Notes under the pieces: model-generated
Told to the model about the DNA's origin: nothing
What the model saw: only the letters and a program-made list of their open reading frames with translations
The model's database searches: none
Made by a program: the position numbers and the translations under genes
In this document: piece after piece, positions 18,134-29,413 of the stretch
Layout: each line of letters starts with the position of its first letter
Position numbering within the stretch: position 1 is the stretch's first letter
Assembly: GCF_010731795.1 (NCBI RefSeq)
Contig: NZ_AP022591.1
Span: forward strand, 124,001 to 188,000
Direction: 5' to 3'
Length of the DNA: 64,000 nucleotides
From: Mycolicibacterium celeriflavum
GTDB lineage: Bacteria; Actinomycetota; Actinomycetes; Mycobacteriales; Mycobacteriaceae

Positions 18134-18173
18134 AGACCGTCCCGTCTGGCGCCGAGACCCTCTGGCGCCCAGA
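18134..18173. repeat. Short direct repeats (TGGCGCC(G/C)AGACC)
   Basis: Between the CopD/CtaG gene and the palindromic repeat, a 12-13-bp unit of the form GGCGCC(G/C)AGACC occurs three times (first copy beginning near 18127), spaced about 20 bp. No function is evident. Confidence 0.5.
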
Positions 18174-18227
18174 CCGACGCTATGGCTGGTTTCGGGCCGC
18201 CGAATCGACCATTGCGTCGGTTTCGGG
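18174..18227 (+). repeat. Palindromic dispersed repeat family 1, copy a
   Basis: A 54-bp imperfect palindrome with outer arms CCGACGCTATGG and CCATTGCGTCGG. It shares AATCGACCATTGCGTCGGTTTCG (split here only for naming; positions 18203-18225) with an inverted copy at 19127-19180 and a diverged copy at 48382-48435. It could work as a bidirectional terminator or be a small mobile repeat. Confidence 0.72.
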
Positions 18228-18254
18228 AATGTTGGGAGCCGGACTGGCGACCGC

Positions 18255-19118
18255 ATGCGTCCAAGCAGTGTGGAGATTCCCTTCATCGGCAGTGACGCCA
18301 TAGCCGCCGGCCACCTCACGAGAGCCCACCTGCGCAGCCAGTATCGGCCGCTGTACCGCGGCGTCTACGTGCCGCGACGCTACAACGTGTCGCTGCGCGA
18401 GCGGATCGTCGGTGTGACCCTCGCCGCGCCTGACGCGGTGATCGCCGGCGTGGCCGCATCCTCGATACACGGGGCGAAGTGGATCGATGATGACGTTCCG
18501 ATCGAACTGGTCAAAGCGATTCGACGCCAGCGTGGGCTGATCGTCCGCGACGAGACCCTGGACGAGGGTGAGGTCACCACGGTCGCGGGCATTCGTGTGA
18601 CCACCCCGGCCCGGACCGCGTTCGACCTTGCCCGCCACCTCCCACGCGACAAGGCCGTCGAACGATTGGACGCGTTGATGAACGCCCGTCCGTTCTCTTC
18701 CGAAGATGTGCAGCTACTGGCGAAACGTCATCGCGGTGTGCGTGGTCTGCGGCAGTTACGGGTGGCGTTGCCGCTTGTCGACGGTGGCGCCGAGTCGCCG
18801 AGGGAAACCTGGCTGCGGCTGCTCTTCATCGATGCCGGGCTGCCGCGCCCGACGACGCAATTCGTGGTTTATGACGAGTTTGGCCGCTACGTCCGGCGCA
18901 TTGACATGTGTTGGGAGGACTTCAAAGTCGGCGCCGAGTACGACGGGGAGCAACACCTCAACAGCCGGCGACAATACGTCCTCGACGTTCAGGTCAACCG
19001 CGCGCTGCAGCGGCTCGACTGGCACGTGGTCCACGTCATCAAGGAGGACCGGGCGGCTGACATCGTCGAGCAGGCGCGCACTGCTCTGCTATCGCGGGGC
19101 TGGCGCCCAGCCAAATGA
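18255..19118 (+). CDS. AbiEi-like winged-helix plus DUF559 (PD-(D/E)XK-type) endonuclease-like protein
   Basis: 287-aa protein. The N-terminal region (LTRAHLRSQYRPLYRGVYVP, then LAAPDAVIAGVAASSIHG) resembles the AbiEi-type regulator domain found in type IV antitoxins. The C-terminal about 110 residues resemble DUF559/Vsr-type very-short-patch-repair endonucleases: ESPRETWLRLLFIDAG, then RRIDMCWEDFKVGAEYDGEQH, with Asp and Glu in the places of a PD-(D/E)XK core. A nuclease role is inferred, and such mycobacterial proteins are uncharacterised. ATG 18255 is used; the frame extends upstream into the previous gene. The gene stands alone and is flanked within 27 and 8 nt by inverted copies of palindromic repeat family 1, suggesting a cassette. 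Confidence 0.75.
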   Translation: MRPSSVEIPFIGSDAIAAGHLTRAHLRSQYRPLYRGVYVPRRYNVSLRERIVGVTLAAPDAVIAGVAASSIHGAKWIDDDVPIELVKAIRRQRGLIVRDETLDEGEVTTVAGIRVTTPARTAFDLARHLPRDKAVERLDALMNARPFSSEDVQLLAKRHRGVRGLRQLRVALPLVDGGAESPRETWLRLLFIDAGLPRPTTQFVVYDEFGRYVRRIDMCWEDFKVGAEYDGEQHLNSRRQYVLDVQVNRALQRLDWHVVHVIKEDRAADIVEQARTALLSRGWRPAK

Positions 19119-19126
19119 GTACCTCG

Positions 19127-19180
19127 CTCGAAACCGACGCAATGGTCGATTTCCGCGCGCGCAATCAGCCAAAACGTCCG
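19127..19180 (-). repeat. Palindromic dispersed repeat family 1, copy b (inverted)
   Basis: Inverted relative to copy a, with 23 consecutive bases in common (19129-19151 against 18203-18225); the second arm is more degenerate. It starts 8 nt after the DUF559 gene stop. Confidence 0.72.
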
Positions 19181-19197
19181 GCTCAGCGAAGGTGACT

Positions 19198-19224
19198 GTT
19201 GACCAAAATCGAATTCTGGTCAAC
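19198..19224 (+). promoter_or_regulatory. Inverted-repeat operator upstream of tetR
   Basis: GTTGACCA, 11-nt spacer, TGGTCAAC: perfect 8-bp arms, ending 9 nt before the TetR start at 19234. Position and symmetry fit an autoregulatory TetR operator. The spacer holds GAATTC. Confidence 0.72.
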
Positions 19225-19233
19225 TATGGACTA

Positions 19234-19938
19234 ATGAACGCGCGACGGGTGCGTGCAGATCGGATTCTCGACACCGCCAAGGACTTGTTGCTGCGCTGGG
19301 GCTATCGCCGTATCCGGATCGACGAGGTCGCCAAGCGGTCCGGCGTCGGCAAGGGCACCGTGTACCTGCACTGGCGCACTCGCGAGCAGATGTTGTCCGC
19401 GGTCGGCACGCGCGAGACCGCGGAGATGATCGATGCCGTCGCGGCCGCGATACGAGCCGATCCGCAACAGGTCATGCCGCACCGACTGATGCGTCGAATC
19501 TTCCTGGAGGCGATGCAACGGCCTGTGCTGCGGGCGATCTACACCCAAGATGTGGACACGATGGACGCGCTGGTCGCCGACAGCTCCCAACGTTCGATCG
19601 GCGCGAACTTCGTCGGCTGGCGCGAGTACTTGTCGATTCTTCATGAGCACGGCTTGCTGGGCGAGGGCCTGCGGCCGGAGGACGTTCACTATCCGCTCAC
19701 CGCAAGCGTTTTCGGCTTCTTCGCTGCCGAGCCGATGCTGCCCGACGAACTGCGCATGAACCTGGATGAGAAAGCCGATCAGTTGGCGAACATGTTGCGC
19801 CGGGCTTTCGAACCGATACGCCCGCCGGGGACCAAGCGGGTCCAGGCCGCTGCCGACAAGGTCGGTGCGCTGTACGAGCGGCTCGCCGGGGAATTCCGGA
19901 CGCTCACCTACGGAGGAGATGACGATGGCTCGAAGTGA
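19234..19938 (+). CDS. TetR-family transcriptional regulator
   Basis: 234-aa repressor-type protein. The N-terminal TetR helix-turn-helix is clear: RADRILDTAKDLLLRWGYRR, then RIDEVAKRSGVGKGTVYLHW (about residues 25-45). The C-terminal ligand-binding domain is divergent, as usual. ATG 19234 is the preferred start: it follows an inverted-repeat operator at 19198-19224, and no strong Shine-Dalgarno is visible, so it may be leaderless or nearly so. An in-frame GTG at 19192 would place the operator inside the gene and is less likely. It overlaps the methyltransferase gene by 14 bp, so the two are co-transcribed and the regulator probably controls both. The ligand is unknown. Confidence 0.85.
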   Translation: MNARRVRADRILDTAKDLLLRWGYRRIRIDEVAKRSGVGKGTVYLHWRTREQMLSAVGTRETAEMIDAVAAAIRADPQQVMPHRLMRRIFLEAMQRPVLRAIYTQDVDTMDALVADSSQRSIGANFVGWREYLSILHEHGLLGEGLRPEDVHYPLTASVFGFFAAEPMLPDELRMNLDEKADQLANMLRRAFEPIRPPGTKRVQAAADKVGALYERLAGEFRTLTYGGDDDGSK

Positions 19939-20818
19939 CAACGACAGTTGGGATTTGGCGACGAGCGTCGGCGCGACGGCGACGGTGGTCGCCGCTCAAC
20001 GCGCAATCGCGGCGCGGAATTCGTTGATCGACGATCCGTACGCCGAGCCGCTGGTGCGAGCAGTCAATGCCGATGCGGTTACGCGTTTACTCGACGGTGG
20101 CACGCACCAAGAAGATGGGGCCTTCACGGTGCAGCAGGCGGCCGAAGCGATGGCGGTACGCACGCGCTTCTACGACGAGTTGTTCACGAGGGCGGCGGCG
20201 GCAGGCGTGCGGCAGGCGGTGATCCTGGCGTCCGGGCTCGACACCCGCGCCTACCGATTGCGGTGGCCGACTGGGACGATCGTCTACGAACTCGATCAGC
20301 CGGCGGTGATCGAGTTCAAGACCGAGACCTTGGGGAATCTGGGCGCGCACCCGACTGCGCAGCGCCGCGCCATCGGCATCGATCTCCGCGAGGACTGGCC
20401 GAAAGCACTGTTGGCCAATGGCTTTGACAGATCAAGACCGGCAGCATGGATCGCGGAAGGGCTGACGATCTACCTGCCGCCGGAGGCGCAGGACCAACTG
20501 TTCGACAACATCACCCGCCTCAGCGCACCGGGCAGCCACGTCGCCACCGAGTATGTCCCCGACGCCGCCGTGTTCTCCGACAACCGATCGGAACGGGTCT
20601 TGGCGGGCTACCGAAGGTCCGGCCTGGACACCGAGCTGTCCGACCTGGTCTACGCCGGCCGCCGCAGCGACGTGCTCGAGTTTCTGACGGCCCGCGGCTG
20701 GGAAATGTCGTCGCAGACGCTCGAAGAGGCGTACGCCGCCCACGGCTTTGCACTCCCCGACAACGACATGTTCTCCGCGTTCGCCGAGGCGCGCATCGTC
20801 ACCGGGATACTCACGTAG
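19925..20818 (+). CDS. SAM-dependent methyltransferase, TIGR00027/leucine carboxyl methyltransferase family
   Basis: 297-aa protein of the large mycobacterial family of putative S-adenosylmethionine-dependent methyltransferases related to LCMT. Family marks include WDLATSVGATATVVAAQRA at the N-terminus, RTRFYDELF, the SAM-binding strand VILASGLDTRAYRL, YELDQPAVIEFK, and AWIAEGLTIYLPPEAQ. The substrate is unknown for nearly all members. The start is ATG 19925 with GGAGGAG 6 nt upstream; ATG 19919 would touch the ribosome binding site. It overlaps tetR, which is probably its regulator. A 204-nt gap to ssb follows with no gene visible. Confidence 0.85.
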   Translation: MARSDNDSWDLATSVGATATVVAAQRAIAARNSLIDDPYAEPLVRAVNADAVTRLLDGGTHQEDGAFTVQQAAEAMAVRTRFYDELFTRAAAAGVRQAVILASGLDTRAYRLRWPTGTIVYELDQPAVIEFKTETLGNLGAHPTAQRRAIGIDLREDWPKALLANGFDRSRPAAWIAEGLTIYLPPEAQDQLFDNITRLSAPGSHVATEYVPDAAVFSDNRSERVLAGYRRSGLDTELSDLVYAGRRSDVLEFLTARGWEMSSQTLEEAYAAHGFALPDNDMFSAFAEARIVTGILT

Positions 20819-21022
20819 CCCGTCAATGCGCAATGCCCGACACTGTCGCGGCGTCAACTCCTCGGCGGACTCTGGGAACTATCCCCAATGCCCGATTCAT
20901 CCACAGCGTCCGCCCGACGACTGAGCTCGCCGCGTTCCGGTGTCGGGGCCGCGGCGCTCAATAACGGTGTCACCGACGCGCCACCAGGCCGTCGGCAATC
21001 AAACAAGTCGAGGGAGATCATC

Positions 21023-21481
21023 ATGTTCGAGACACCGTTCACCATCGTCGGCAACATCGTCACCGACCCGATCCACCGGCGCGTCGGCGACCAGGAGATG
21101 GTCCGGTTCCGCGTTGCGAGCAACTCGCGCCGCCGCAATGCCGAGGGAACATGGGAGCCGGGCAATTCGTTGTTCGTCACGGTGAACTGCTGGGGGCGGG
21201 TGGTCGCCGGTACCAGCGCCGCTCTGGTCAAGGGCGATCCCGTCATCGTCGTCGGCCACGTCTACACCAGCGAGTACGACGACCGCGACGGCAACCGACG
21301 CTCATCGGTCGAAGTGCGCGCGACGTCCGTCGGCCCCGACCTGGCACGTTGCACGGCACGTATCGACCGGACCAGACAGCAGACCGACCAGCGGTCCACC
21401 GAAACAGACGACCACCCGGTGAATCCGGATGATGACGACGACGTGGAGCAGCCCGACACGGCGCTGCCCCTGACCGCGTAG
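21023..21481 (+). CDS. ssbB: Single-stranded DNA-binding protein paralogue (SsbB-type)
   Basis: 152-aa OB-fold SSB, the mycobacterial second copy (Rv2478c type) rather than the essential one next to rpsF/rpsR. It begins FETPFTIVGNIVTDPIHRRV and contains NSLFVTVNCWGRVVAGTSAALVKGD, typical of actinobacterial SSB. The C-terminal tail is acidic (NPDDDDDVEQPD) but ends DTALPLTA, lacking the canonical DDDIPF tip that recruits partner proteins, consistent with a specialised paralogue. ATG 21023 has GGGAG 7-11 nt upstream; the open frame extends back without family similarity. A strong hairpin follows. Confidence 0.85.
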   Translation: MFETPFTIVGNIVTDPIHRRVGDQEMVRFRVASNSRRRNAEGTWEPGNSLFVTVNCWGRVVAGTSAALVKGDPVIVVGHVYTSEYDDRDGNRRSSVEVRATSVGPDLARCTARIDRTRQQTDQRSTETDDHPVNPDDDDDVEQPDTALPLTA

Positions 21482-21493
21482 CGGGCGTCCGCC

Positions 21494-21530
21494 CGGCGCA
21501 GCCTCCTGGGTAGCTCACCCGGCTGCGCCG
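21494..21530 (+). terminator. Nested hairpin after ssb
   Basis: Perfect 10-bp stem CGGCGCAGCC (21494-21503) with GGCTGCGCCG (21521-21530); the loop itself folds (GGGT…ACCC). No T-run follows, as is common for mycobacterial terminators. Confidence 0.6.
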
Positions 21531-21600
21531 AGGCGGCCACGCCTACGATGGTCCGCGAGCATCACCCGAGATTCGCGATTTTCGAAAGGCACATCACGGC

Positions 21601-23274
<1,674 letters not shown>

Positions 23275-23278
23275 GGTC

Positions 23279-26200
23279 ATGTCGGTGACTCCGGGAGCCG
23301 ACGGAAGACCAGCCGGTGTCAGGGCCGGCGTGGCCGGGCCGGGTAGCTCACCGGCATTGGACGACCAGACCTTGGCGCGGCTCTCGCGTGCCTATCTCGA
23401 GACGTACCGCGGCCCGCACGCCGACGCACCTTCGGCGGATGCCGCGGTGACGATGCCGGTGACCGTGTCGGTGCACGACATGGTGCCGCCCGGCCTGGTC
23501 ACTGCGCATCACCGGCTGGCTCGAAGCAGGCGGGCCGGCGACACCCGCGTCGCGGTCTACGCCGCCGACGACCCCGCCGGATTCGGGCCCGCGCTGCAGA
23601 TCGTCACCGAATACACCGCGATGGTCCTCGACTCGGTCACGGTGCTGCTGCACCGCTTCGGCGTCGCCTACACAGCGATCATGAACCCGGTGTTCCGGGT
23701 ACGTCGCGGACCGGACGGAGAGCTGATCGAGGTGGCACCGATCAGCGAGGCCCGCCGCGACGCCGGCGGCGACGAGGTGTGGATACACGTCAAGCTGGCG
23801 CCGACGGTGGATAAATCCGCCGTCGCCCGGGTCGCGCAACTTCTGCCCAGCGTGTTGGCCGACGCCCGCCAGGTCGCGCGCGACTCGGATGCGCTGTCGT
23901 CCACGATGCGCTGGCTGGCTCATGAACTCGACGCCGATTCCGGTAATCGGTTCACTGGTTCGGATCGCGGCGATGTGGCGGCCCTTTTGCGCTGGCTGGT
24001 CGACGGACATTTCGTGGTGCTGGGCTATCAGCGCTGTCAGGTGCGCGACGGGCGGTCGTCGGTCGACCCGGCCAGCCGGCTGGGGGTGCTGCGGCTGCGC
24101 CAGGACGTGCTACCGCAGCTGACGAACACCGACGAGCTGCTGGTGCTGGCGCAGGCCACCATCCCCAGCTACCTGCGCTACGGCGCCTACCCGTACATCG
24201 TCGTCGTCCGCGAGAACCAGGGCACCGCGGCGATCGAGCACCGTTTCGTCGGGTTGTTCACGGTCGCGGCGATGAACGCCAACGTCTTGGAGATACCGCT
24301 GGTCTCGCGTCGGGTGAACGAGGCGCTGTCACTTGCTCGGCGCGATCCGAGCCATCCGGGACAGTTGCTGCTCGACATCATGCAAACCATTCCGCGATCC
24401 GAGCTGTTCGCGCTGCCCGCCCAGAACCTGCTGGACATGGTGAAGGCCGTCGTCGACCTGGGCTCGCGTCGACGCACCCTTCTCTTCCTGCGCGCCGACT
24501 CGCTCGCCCACTTCGTGTCCTGCCTGGTGTATCTGCCGCGTGACCGCTACACCACCGCGGTTCGCCTGGAGATGCAGGACATCCTGGTTCGCGAACTCGG
24601 CGGTGTCAGCATCGAATACACCGCGCGGGTCAGCGAATCACCCTGGGCGGTAGTGCATTTCTCGGTTCGCATGCCGGACTCGACCAACGCCCGCGACATC
24701 GACACGTCCGCCGACAACGAGACACGGATCCAGAACCTGCTCACCGAGGCCGCCAGAACGTGGGGCGATCGGCTGATCGGCGCGGTCAAGACCGGCTCGA
24801 TCGACCAACGCAAAGCGGAACACTATTCGACGGCGTTCGCAGAGTCCTACAAACAATCGGTCTCACCGCTCGACGCGATCGACGACATCGCGATCATCGA
24901 AGAGCTGCAGAACGGTTCGATCAAACCGGTGCTCGTCGACACCGAAGACGAAGGCACCGCACAACTCACCCTCTACCTCGGCGGCCACTCCGCGTCGCTT
25001 TCGGATCTGCTGCCGATGCTGCAGTCGATGGGGGTGGTGGTGCTCGAAGAGCGGCCCTTCACCGTCGTGCGGCCCGACGACTTGCCGGTGTGGATCTACC
25101 AGTTCAAGATCTCGCCGCACAAATCCATCCCCCGCATCGCGTCCGGCGAGCGCGACGAGACTGCGGCGCGGTTCGCCGAAGCGGTGACCGCGATCTGGCA
25201 GGGCCGCGTGGAGATCGACCGGTTCAACGAACTGGTGATGCGCGCCGGCCTGAACTGGCAGCAGGTGAGCGTGCTGCGCAGCTACGCAAAGTATTTGCGG
25301 CAGGCCGGTTTTCCCTACAGTCAGTCCCATATCGAGTCGGTCATCAACGACAACGCCAAGACCGCGCGGTCGTTGGTGGAGTTGTTCGAGGCGCTGTTCT
25401 TCCCCGCGGCCGAACCCGATGAGAGCACGCCGAAACGCCGCGACGCCCAGGCCGCCGCGGCAGCGGTGTCGGCCGACATCGACGCGCTCGTCAGCCTGGA
25501 CACCGACCGGGTGCTGCGCGCGTTCGCGTCGATGATCCAAGCCACGCTGCGCACCAACTACTTCGTCACCAACCCGGAGTCCGCACGCGGGCAGGACGTG
25601 CTCTCGTTCAAGCTGAATCCCGAATTGATCGACGAATTGCCTTTGCCCCGACCCAAATTCGAGATCTTCGTGTACTCGCCGCGGGTGGAGGGTGTCCATC
25701 TGCGGTTCGGATACGTCGCACGAGGCGGCCTGCGTTGGTCGGACCGACGCGAAGACTTCCGCACCGAAATCCTCGGCCTGGTCAAGGCACAAGCCGTCAA
25801 GAACGCGGTGATCGTGCCCGTCGGCGCCAAGGGCGGATTCGTCGTCAAACAACCACCGACACCCACCGGCGACCCCGCCGCCGATCGCGAGGCCCAGCGC
25901 AACGCGGGCATCGCCTGCTACAAGCTGTTCATCTCCGGCCTGCTCGACGTGACCGACAACGTACACATGGCCACCGGTGACGTGGTGCCGCCGCCCGATG
26001 TGGTGCGCCGCGACAGTGACGATGCCTATCTCGTCGTCGCCGCCGACAAGGGCACCGCGACCTTCTCCGACATCGCCAACGAGGTCGCGAAGTCCTACGG
26101 CTACTGGCTCGGCGACGCGTTCGCCTCCGGTGGTTCGGTGGGCTATGACCACAAGGCGATGGGCATCACCGCCAAGGGGGCGTGGGAATCGGTCAAGCGC

Positions 26201-28168
26201 CATTTCCGTGAGATGGGCGTGGATACCCAGACCGAGGACTTCACCGTCGTCGGCGTCGGCGACATGAGCGGCGACGTCTTCGGCAACGGGATGTTGCTGT
26301 CCAAGCACATTCGGCTGCTGGCCGCGTTCGACCATCGGCACATCTTCATCGATCCCGACCCGGACGCGGCACGGTCGTGGGAGGAACGCAAGCGCCTGTT
26401 CGAGCTGCCCCGGTCCAGTTGGGAGGACTACGACACGTCGTTGATCAGCGAGGGCGGTGGCGTTTACAGCCGACAGCACAAGTCCGTTCGGATCAGTCCA
26501 CAGGCCCGCGACGCGCTCGGGATCGATGGCGGAGTTGAGGAACTGACGCCGCCCAACCTGATCAAGGCGATCCTGAAGGCCCCGGCCGACCTGCTGTTCA
26601 ACGGCGGCATCGGCACCTACATCAAGGCGGAAGCCGAGGCCGACGCCGACGTCGGTGACCGCGCCAACGATCCGGTCCGGGTGAACGGAAACCAGGTGCG
26701 CGCCAAAGTGATCGGCGAAGGCGGCAATCTCGGTGTCACCTCGTTAGGGCGCATCGAGTTCGACCTCAACGGTGGGCGCATCAACACCGACGCGCTGGAC
26801 AACTCCGCGGGTGTCGACTGCTCCGACCATGAGGTCAACATCAAGATCCTGATCGACTCGCTGGTCACTGCCGGCAAGGTCAGCTCCGAGGACCGCACCG
26901 ATCTGCTGTTGTCGATGACCGACGAGGTCGGCAGGCTGGTGCTCGAGGACAACGAGGACCAGAACGACTTGATGGGCACCAGCCGGGCCAACGCGGCCAG
27001 CCTGCTGCCCGTGCACGCGCGGATGATCAAAGAGTTCGTCGCCGACCGCGGGCTCAACCGTGAGCTCGAGGCGTTGCCGTCGGAAAAGGAGATCCGGCGC
27101 CGCACCGACATCGGAATCGGGCTCACCTCACCGGAACTCGCGACGCTGATGGCACATGTGAAACTGGCACTCAAAGCCGACGTGCTGAGCAGCGAGCTTC
27201 CCGACCAGGAGGCGTTCGCCGCGCGGCTGCCCTGGTACTTCCCCGCGAAGCTGCGTGAGCAGTTCAGCAGTGAGATCCGCGCGCACCAACTGCGCCGGGA
27301 GATCGTCACCACCATGCTCGTCAACGACCTGGTCGACACCAGCGGCATCACGTATGCCTACCGCATCACCGAGGACGTGGGGGTGGGCCCGGTCGATGCG
27401 GTCCGCAGCTATGCCGCCGCCAACGCGATATTCCGGATCAACGACATCTGGCGCCAGATCCGCGCCGCGAGCGCGACGGGGGTGCCGGTGGCGGTGTCGG
27501 ACCGGATGACGCTGCAGCTACGACGGCTCGTCGACCGGGCCGGCCGCTGGCTGCTCAACTATCGTCCGCAGCCACTGGCGGTGGGTGCCGAAACGAACCG
27601 GTTCGCCGCGAAGGTCGCCGCGTTGACGCCGCGGATGTCGGAATGGCTGCGCGGCGACGACGAGGCCATCGTCACCAAGGAAGCCGCCGACTTCGCCTCC
27701 CACGGGGTGCCGGAGGACCTGGCGTACCTCATCGCGACGGGGCTCTACCAGTTCAGCCTGCTCGACGTCATCGACATCGCCGACATCGTCGACCGGGAAC
27801 CGGAGGAAGTGGCCGACACCTACTTCGCGTTGATGGACAACCTCAACACCGACACGCTGCTCACCGCGGTATCGCGGCTGCAGCGAGAGGACCGGTGGCA
27901 TTCCTTGGCGCGGTTGGCGATTCGTGACGACATCTACGGCTCGCTGCGGGCGCTGTGCATCGATGTGCTTGCCGTCGGAGAACCGGAGGAGACCGGTGAA
28001 GAGAAGATCGCCGAGTGGGAGACGACGAACGGCTCGCGGGTGAACCGCGCGCGCCGCACGCTCACCGAAATCTACGAGAGTGGCGAGCACGATCTCGCGA
28101 CGCTGTCGGTGGCCGCTCGCCAGATCCGCAGTATGACCCGGACCAGTGGAACGGGGACTTCTCGGTGA
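23279..28168 (+). CDS. gdh: NAD-specific glutamate dehydrogenase, large (about 180 kDa) type
   Basis: 1629-aa enzyme converting glutamate to 2-oxoglutarate and ammonia with NAD. It belongs to the Bac_GDH large class, much longer than ordinary GDH (about 450 aa). The long N-terminal half is regulatory, with ACT-like folds. The catalytic part lies around residues 790-1250: [33 protein letters not shown] (substrate lysines), then [17 protein letters not shown] in the NAD-binding Rossmann region and [12 protein letters not shown]. In mycobacteria this enzyme is inhibited by unphosphorylated GarA, linking nitrogen and carbon flow. The start is ATG 23279, 4 nt after ettA. It overlaps the thioesterase gene by 4 bp (GTGA). 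Confidence 0.95.
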   Translation: MSVTPGADGRPAGVRAGVAGPGSSPALDDQTLARLSRAYLETYRGPHADAPSADAAVTMPVTVSVHDMVPPGLVTAHHRLARSRRAGDTRVAVYAADDPAGFGPALQIVTEYTAMVLDSVTVLLHRFGVAYTAIMNPVFRVRRGPDGELIEVAPISEARRDAGGDEVWIHVKLAPTVDKSAVARVAQLLPSVLADARQVARDSDALSSTMRWLAHELDADSGNRFTGSDRGDVAALLRWLVDGHFVVLGYQRCQVRDGRSSVDPASRLGVLRLRQDVLPQLTNTDELLVLAQATIPSYLRYGAYPYIVVVRENQGTAAIEHRFVGLFTVAAMNANVLEIPLVSRRVNEALSLARRDPSHPGQLLLDIMQTIPRSELFALPAQNLLDMVKAVVDLGSRRRTLLFLRADSLAHFVSCLVYLPRDRYTTAVRLEMQDILVRELGGVSIEYTARVSESPWAVVHFSVRMPDSTNARDIDTSADNETRIQNLLTEAARTWGDRLIGAVKTGSIDQRKAEHYSTAFAESYKQSVSPLDAIDDIAIIEELQNGSIKPVLVDTEDEGTAQLTLYLGGHSASLSDLLPMLQSMGVVVLEERPFTVVRPDDLPVWIYQFKISPHKSIPRIASGERDETAARFAEAVTAIWQGRVEIDRFNELVMRAGLNWQQVSVLRSYAKYLRQAGFPYSQSHIESVINDNAKTARSLVELFEALFFPAAEPDESTPKRRDAQAAAAAVSADIDALVSLDTDRVLRAFASMIQATLRTNYFVTNPESARGQDVLSFKLNPELIDELPLPRPKFEIFVYSPRVEGVHLRFGYVARGGLRWSDRREDFRTEILGLVKAQAVKNAVIVPVGAKGGFVVKQPPTPTGDPAADREAQRNAGIACYKLFISGLLDVTDNVHMATGDVVPPPDVVRRDSDDAYLVVAADKGTATFSDIANEVAKSYGYWLGDAFASGGSVGYDHKAMGITAKGAWESVKRHFREMGVDTQTEDFTVVGVGDMSGDVFGNGMLLSKHIRLLAAFDHRHIFIDPDPDAARSWEERKRLFELPRSSWEDYDTSLISEGGGVYSRQHKSVRISPQARDALGIDGGVEELTPPNLIKAILKAPADLLFNGGIGTYIKAEAEADADVGDRANDPVRVNGNQVRAKVIGEGGNLGVTSLGRIEFDLNGGRINTDALDNSAGVDCSDHEVNIKILIDSLVTAGKVSSEDRTDLLLSMTDEVGRLVLEDNEDQNDLMGTSRANAASLLPVHARMIKEFVADRGLNRELEALPSEKEIRRRTDIGIGLTSPELATLMAHVKLALKADVLSSELPDQEAFAARLPWYFPAKLREQFSSEIRAHQLRREIVTTMLVNDLVDTSGITYAYRITEDVGVGPVDAVRSYAAANAIFRINDIWRQIRAASATGVPVAVSDRMTLQLRRLVDRAGRWLLNYRPQPLAVGAETNRFAAKVAALTPRMSEWLRGDDEAIVTKEAADFASHGVPEDLAYLIATGLYQFSLLDVIDIADIVDREPEEVADTYFALMDNLNTDTLLTAVSRLQREDRWHSLARLAIRDDIYGSLRALCIDVLAVGEPEETGEEKIAEWETTNGSRVNRARRTLTEIYESGEHDLATLSVAARQIRSMTRTSGTGTSR

Positions 28169-28578
28169 CCCACGGATTCGTCGCGCCGGTGCATGTCCGG
28201 TGGTCGGACATCGACATGTACCAGCACATCAACCACGCCACCATGGTGACAATCCTCGAGGAAGCCCGGATTCCGTTTCTGCGGGAGCCGTTCGGCCCGC
28301 AGATCGAAACCATCGGGTTGCTCATCGCCGAGGTCAACATCTCGTACAAAGCCCAACTGCGACTGGTGGACTCACCGCTACAGGTGACCATGTGGTCCAA
28401 GCGGGTGCGGGCAGTCGACTTCACCATCGGCTACGAGGTGCGCCCTGTCGGCGCGCCCTCCGACGCGAAGCCCGCGGTGATCGCCGACACCCAGTTGGCC
28501 GTCGTGCACATCAAAGAGCAGCGGCTGCAGCGACTATCAGAGCAGCAACGGGTATACCTGCAGCGCTGGACCCGATGA
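28165..28578 (+). CDS. Small acyl-CoA thioesterase (4HBT hot-dog)
   Basis: 137-aa single hot-dog protein of the 4-hydroxybenzoyl-CoA thioesterase type. The catalytic pattern [25 protein letters not shown] (position of Asp in WSDxDxxxHxN) is complete, followed by the core strand [15 protein letters not shown]. It should hydrolyse acyl-CoA esters; the natural substrate is unknown. The syntenic M. tuberculosis gene is Rv2475c, of nearly equal length. GTG 28165 overlaps the gdh stop by 4 bp, and the next gene overlaps this one by 4 bp (ATGA), so all three are probably made from one transcript starting at ettA or gdh. Confidence 0.88.
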   Translation: MTHGFVAPVHVRWSDIDMYQHINHATMVTILEEARIPFLREPFGPQIETIGLLIAEVNISYKAQLRLVDSPLQVTMWSKRVRAVDFTIGYEVRPVGAPSDAKPAVIADTQLAVVHIKEQRLQRLSEQQRVYLQRWTR

Positions 28579-29234
28579 CTGGATCAGAGCGCGGTCTGTG
28601 GCTGACGGATGCTCCCCAGCGTGACGACCTGGCCGCCTTCGCCGAGCGCGCACTGCGCCTCGACGACGCGGCGGTGATCAGGTTGCGTCAACGGCCGGAC
28701 GGACTCGTTGCCGCCTGGGTGGCAACGGGATTCGACGTGCTGGCCAGCCGGGTGGTCAGCGGCCGGGTCAATCCTGGCGACCTCACCGCCGGTGCCGACA
28801 CGCTGGCCGCCGGCCTGCGCGCGATGGACCGCAGCGGATATGTCGAACCCGGTTTCGCTCTCGATTCCGCCTGGTACGGCGCGCTACCGCCGGAGTCGGG
28901 CTTCGTCCACCTCGACGATGTGCCCGCGCGCGTCATGCTCGATCTCGCCGAGCGTGGTGGGGCGCTGGCCAAACAGCACTCCAGCAACCACGGCCCGCCC
29001 GTGTCGCTGCTGGACCAGGAGGTGGTCGCGGTGAGTTCCGGCGCGGACAGCGTCGGCATCCCGATGCGGTGCGTATTCGCTTTGACGGCAATGGGTTTTC
29101 TGCCGCAATCCGGTTCGGCGGTGTCTGCCGACGAGATCGTGCGGGTGCGGGTTCTCCCGACGTGGCTGCGCATCGACGCGAGGTTCGGCTCGGTGTATCG
29201 CCGCCGCGGGGACCCGGCCGTCGTCCTGCGGTGA
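28575..29234 (+). CDS. Conserved hypothetical protein (Rv2474c-like)
   Basis: 219-aa protein, probably cytosolic; no signal peptide or membrane helix is apparent. The sequence reads LTDAPQRDDLAAFAERALRLDDAAVIRLRQRPDGLVAAWVATGFDVLASRVVSG in outline, with a conserved FVHLDDVPARVMLDLAERG stretch and a VPMRCVFALTAMGFL-like region. I recognise it only as the mycobacterial gene that sits after the gdh-linked thioesterase; no function is assigned. ATG 28575 overlaps the thioesterase stop by 4 bp. It is the last gene of this transcription unit and converges with aglA across a gap filled by palindromic repeats. Confidence 0.75.
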   Translation: MTGSERGLWLTDAPQRDDLAAFAERALRLDDAAVIRLRQRPDGLVAAWVATGFDVLASRVVSGRVNPGDLTAGADTLAAGLRAMDRSGYVEPGFALDSAWYGALPPESGFVHLDDVPARVMLDLAERGGALAKQHSSNHGPPVSLLDQEVVAVSSGADSVGIPMRCVFALTAMGFLPQSGSAVSADEIVRVRVLPTWLRIDARFGSVYRRRGDPAVVLR

Positions 29235-29270
29235 CGTTCCTTTCTTGCGCGTGGGCGCGTCACCTTCTTG

Positions 29271-29333
29271 GCGCGAGCGTGCGTGTTTGCACACAACACG
29301 CCGCGGGATTGCAACACTGTGCGCACGTTCGCG
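29271..29333 (+). repeat. Palindromic dispersed repeat family 2, copy A1
   Basis: About 63 bp: outer arms GCGAGCGTGCG and (degenerate) CGCACGTTCGC, inner GTTTGCACACAACACGCC. It lies next to an inverted copy A2; similar copies occur at 32998-33063 and 33433-33495. Confidence 0.75.
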
Positions 29334-29337
29334 TCAT

Positions 29338-29400
29338 GGCGAGCGTGCACAAACCGCCGACAAATGCCGGCGTGTCGTGTGCAAACACGCACGCTGGCGA
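29338..29400 (-). repeat. Palindromic dispersed repeat family 2, copy A2 (inverted)
   Basis: Inverted relative to A1; CAGCGTGCGTGTTTGCACAC (minus strand) is nearly identical in both. Together A1 and A2 form a long potential hairpin between two convergent genes. Confidence 0.75.
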
Positions 29401-29413
29401 GAAGGAAGAAGGG

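Noticed and set aside
18121..19230. CRISPR array
   Set aside because: Repeats are few, inverted and palindromic with a gene between; there are no regular spacers and no cas genes anywhere in the window.
19192..19233. Earlier GTG start for the TetR regulator
   Set aside because: It is in frame but would put the palindromic operator inside the coding sequence and adds residues outside the usual TetR N-terminus.
24863..26479. 538-codon open frame on the minus strand inside gdh
   Set aside because: It lies wholly antisense to the well-supported glutamate dehydrogenase, has no family similarity and a composition typical of antisense frames in high-GC DNA.
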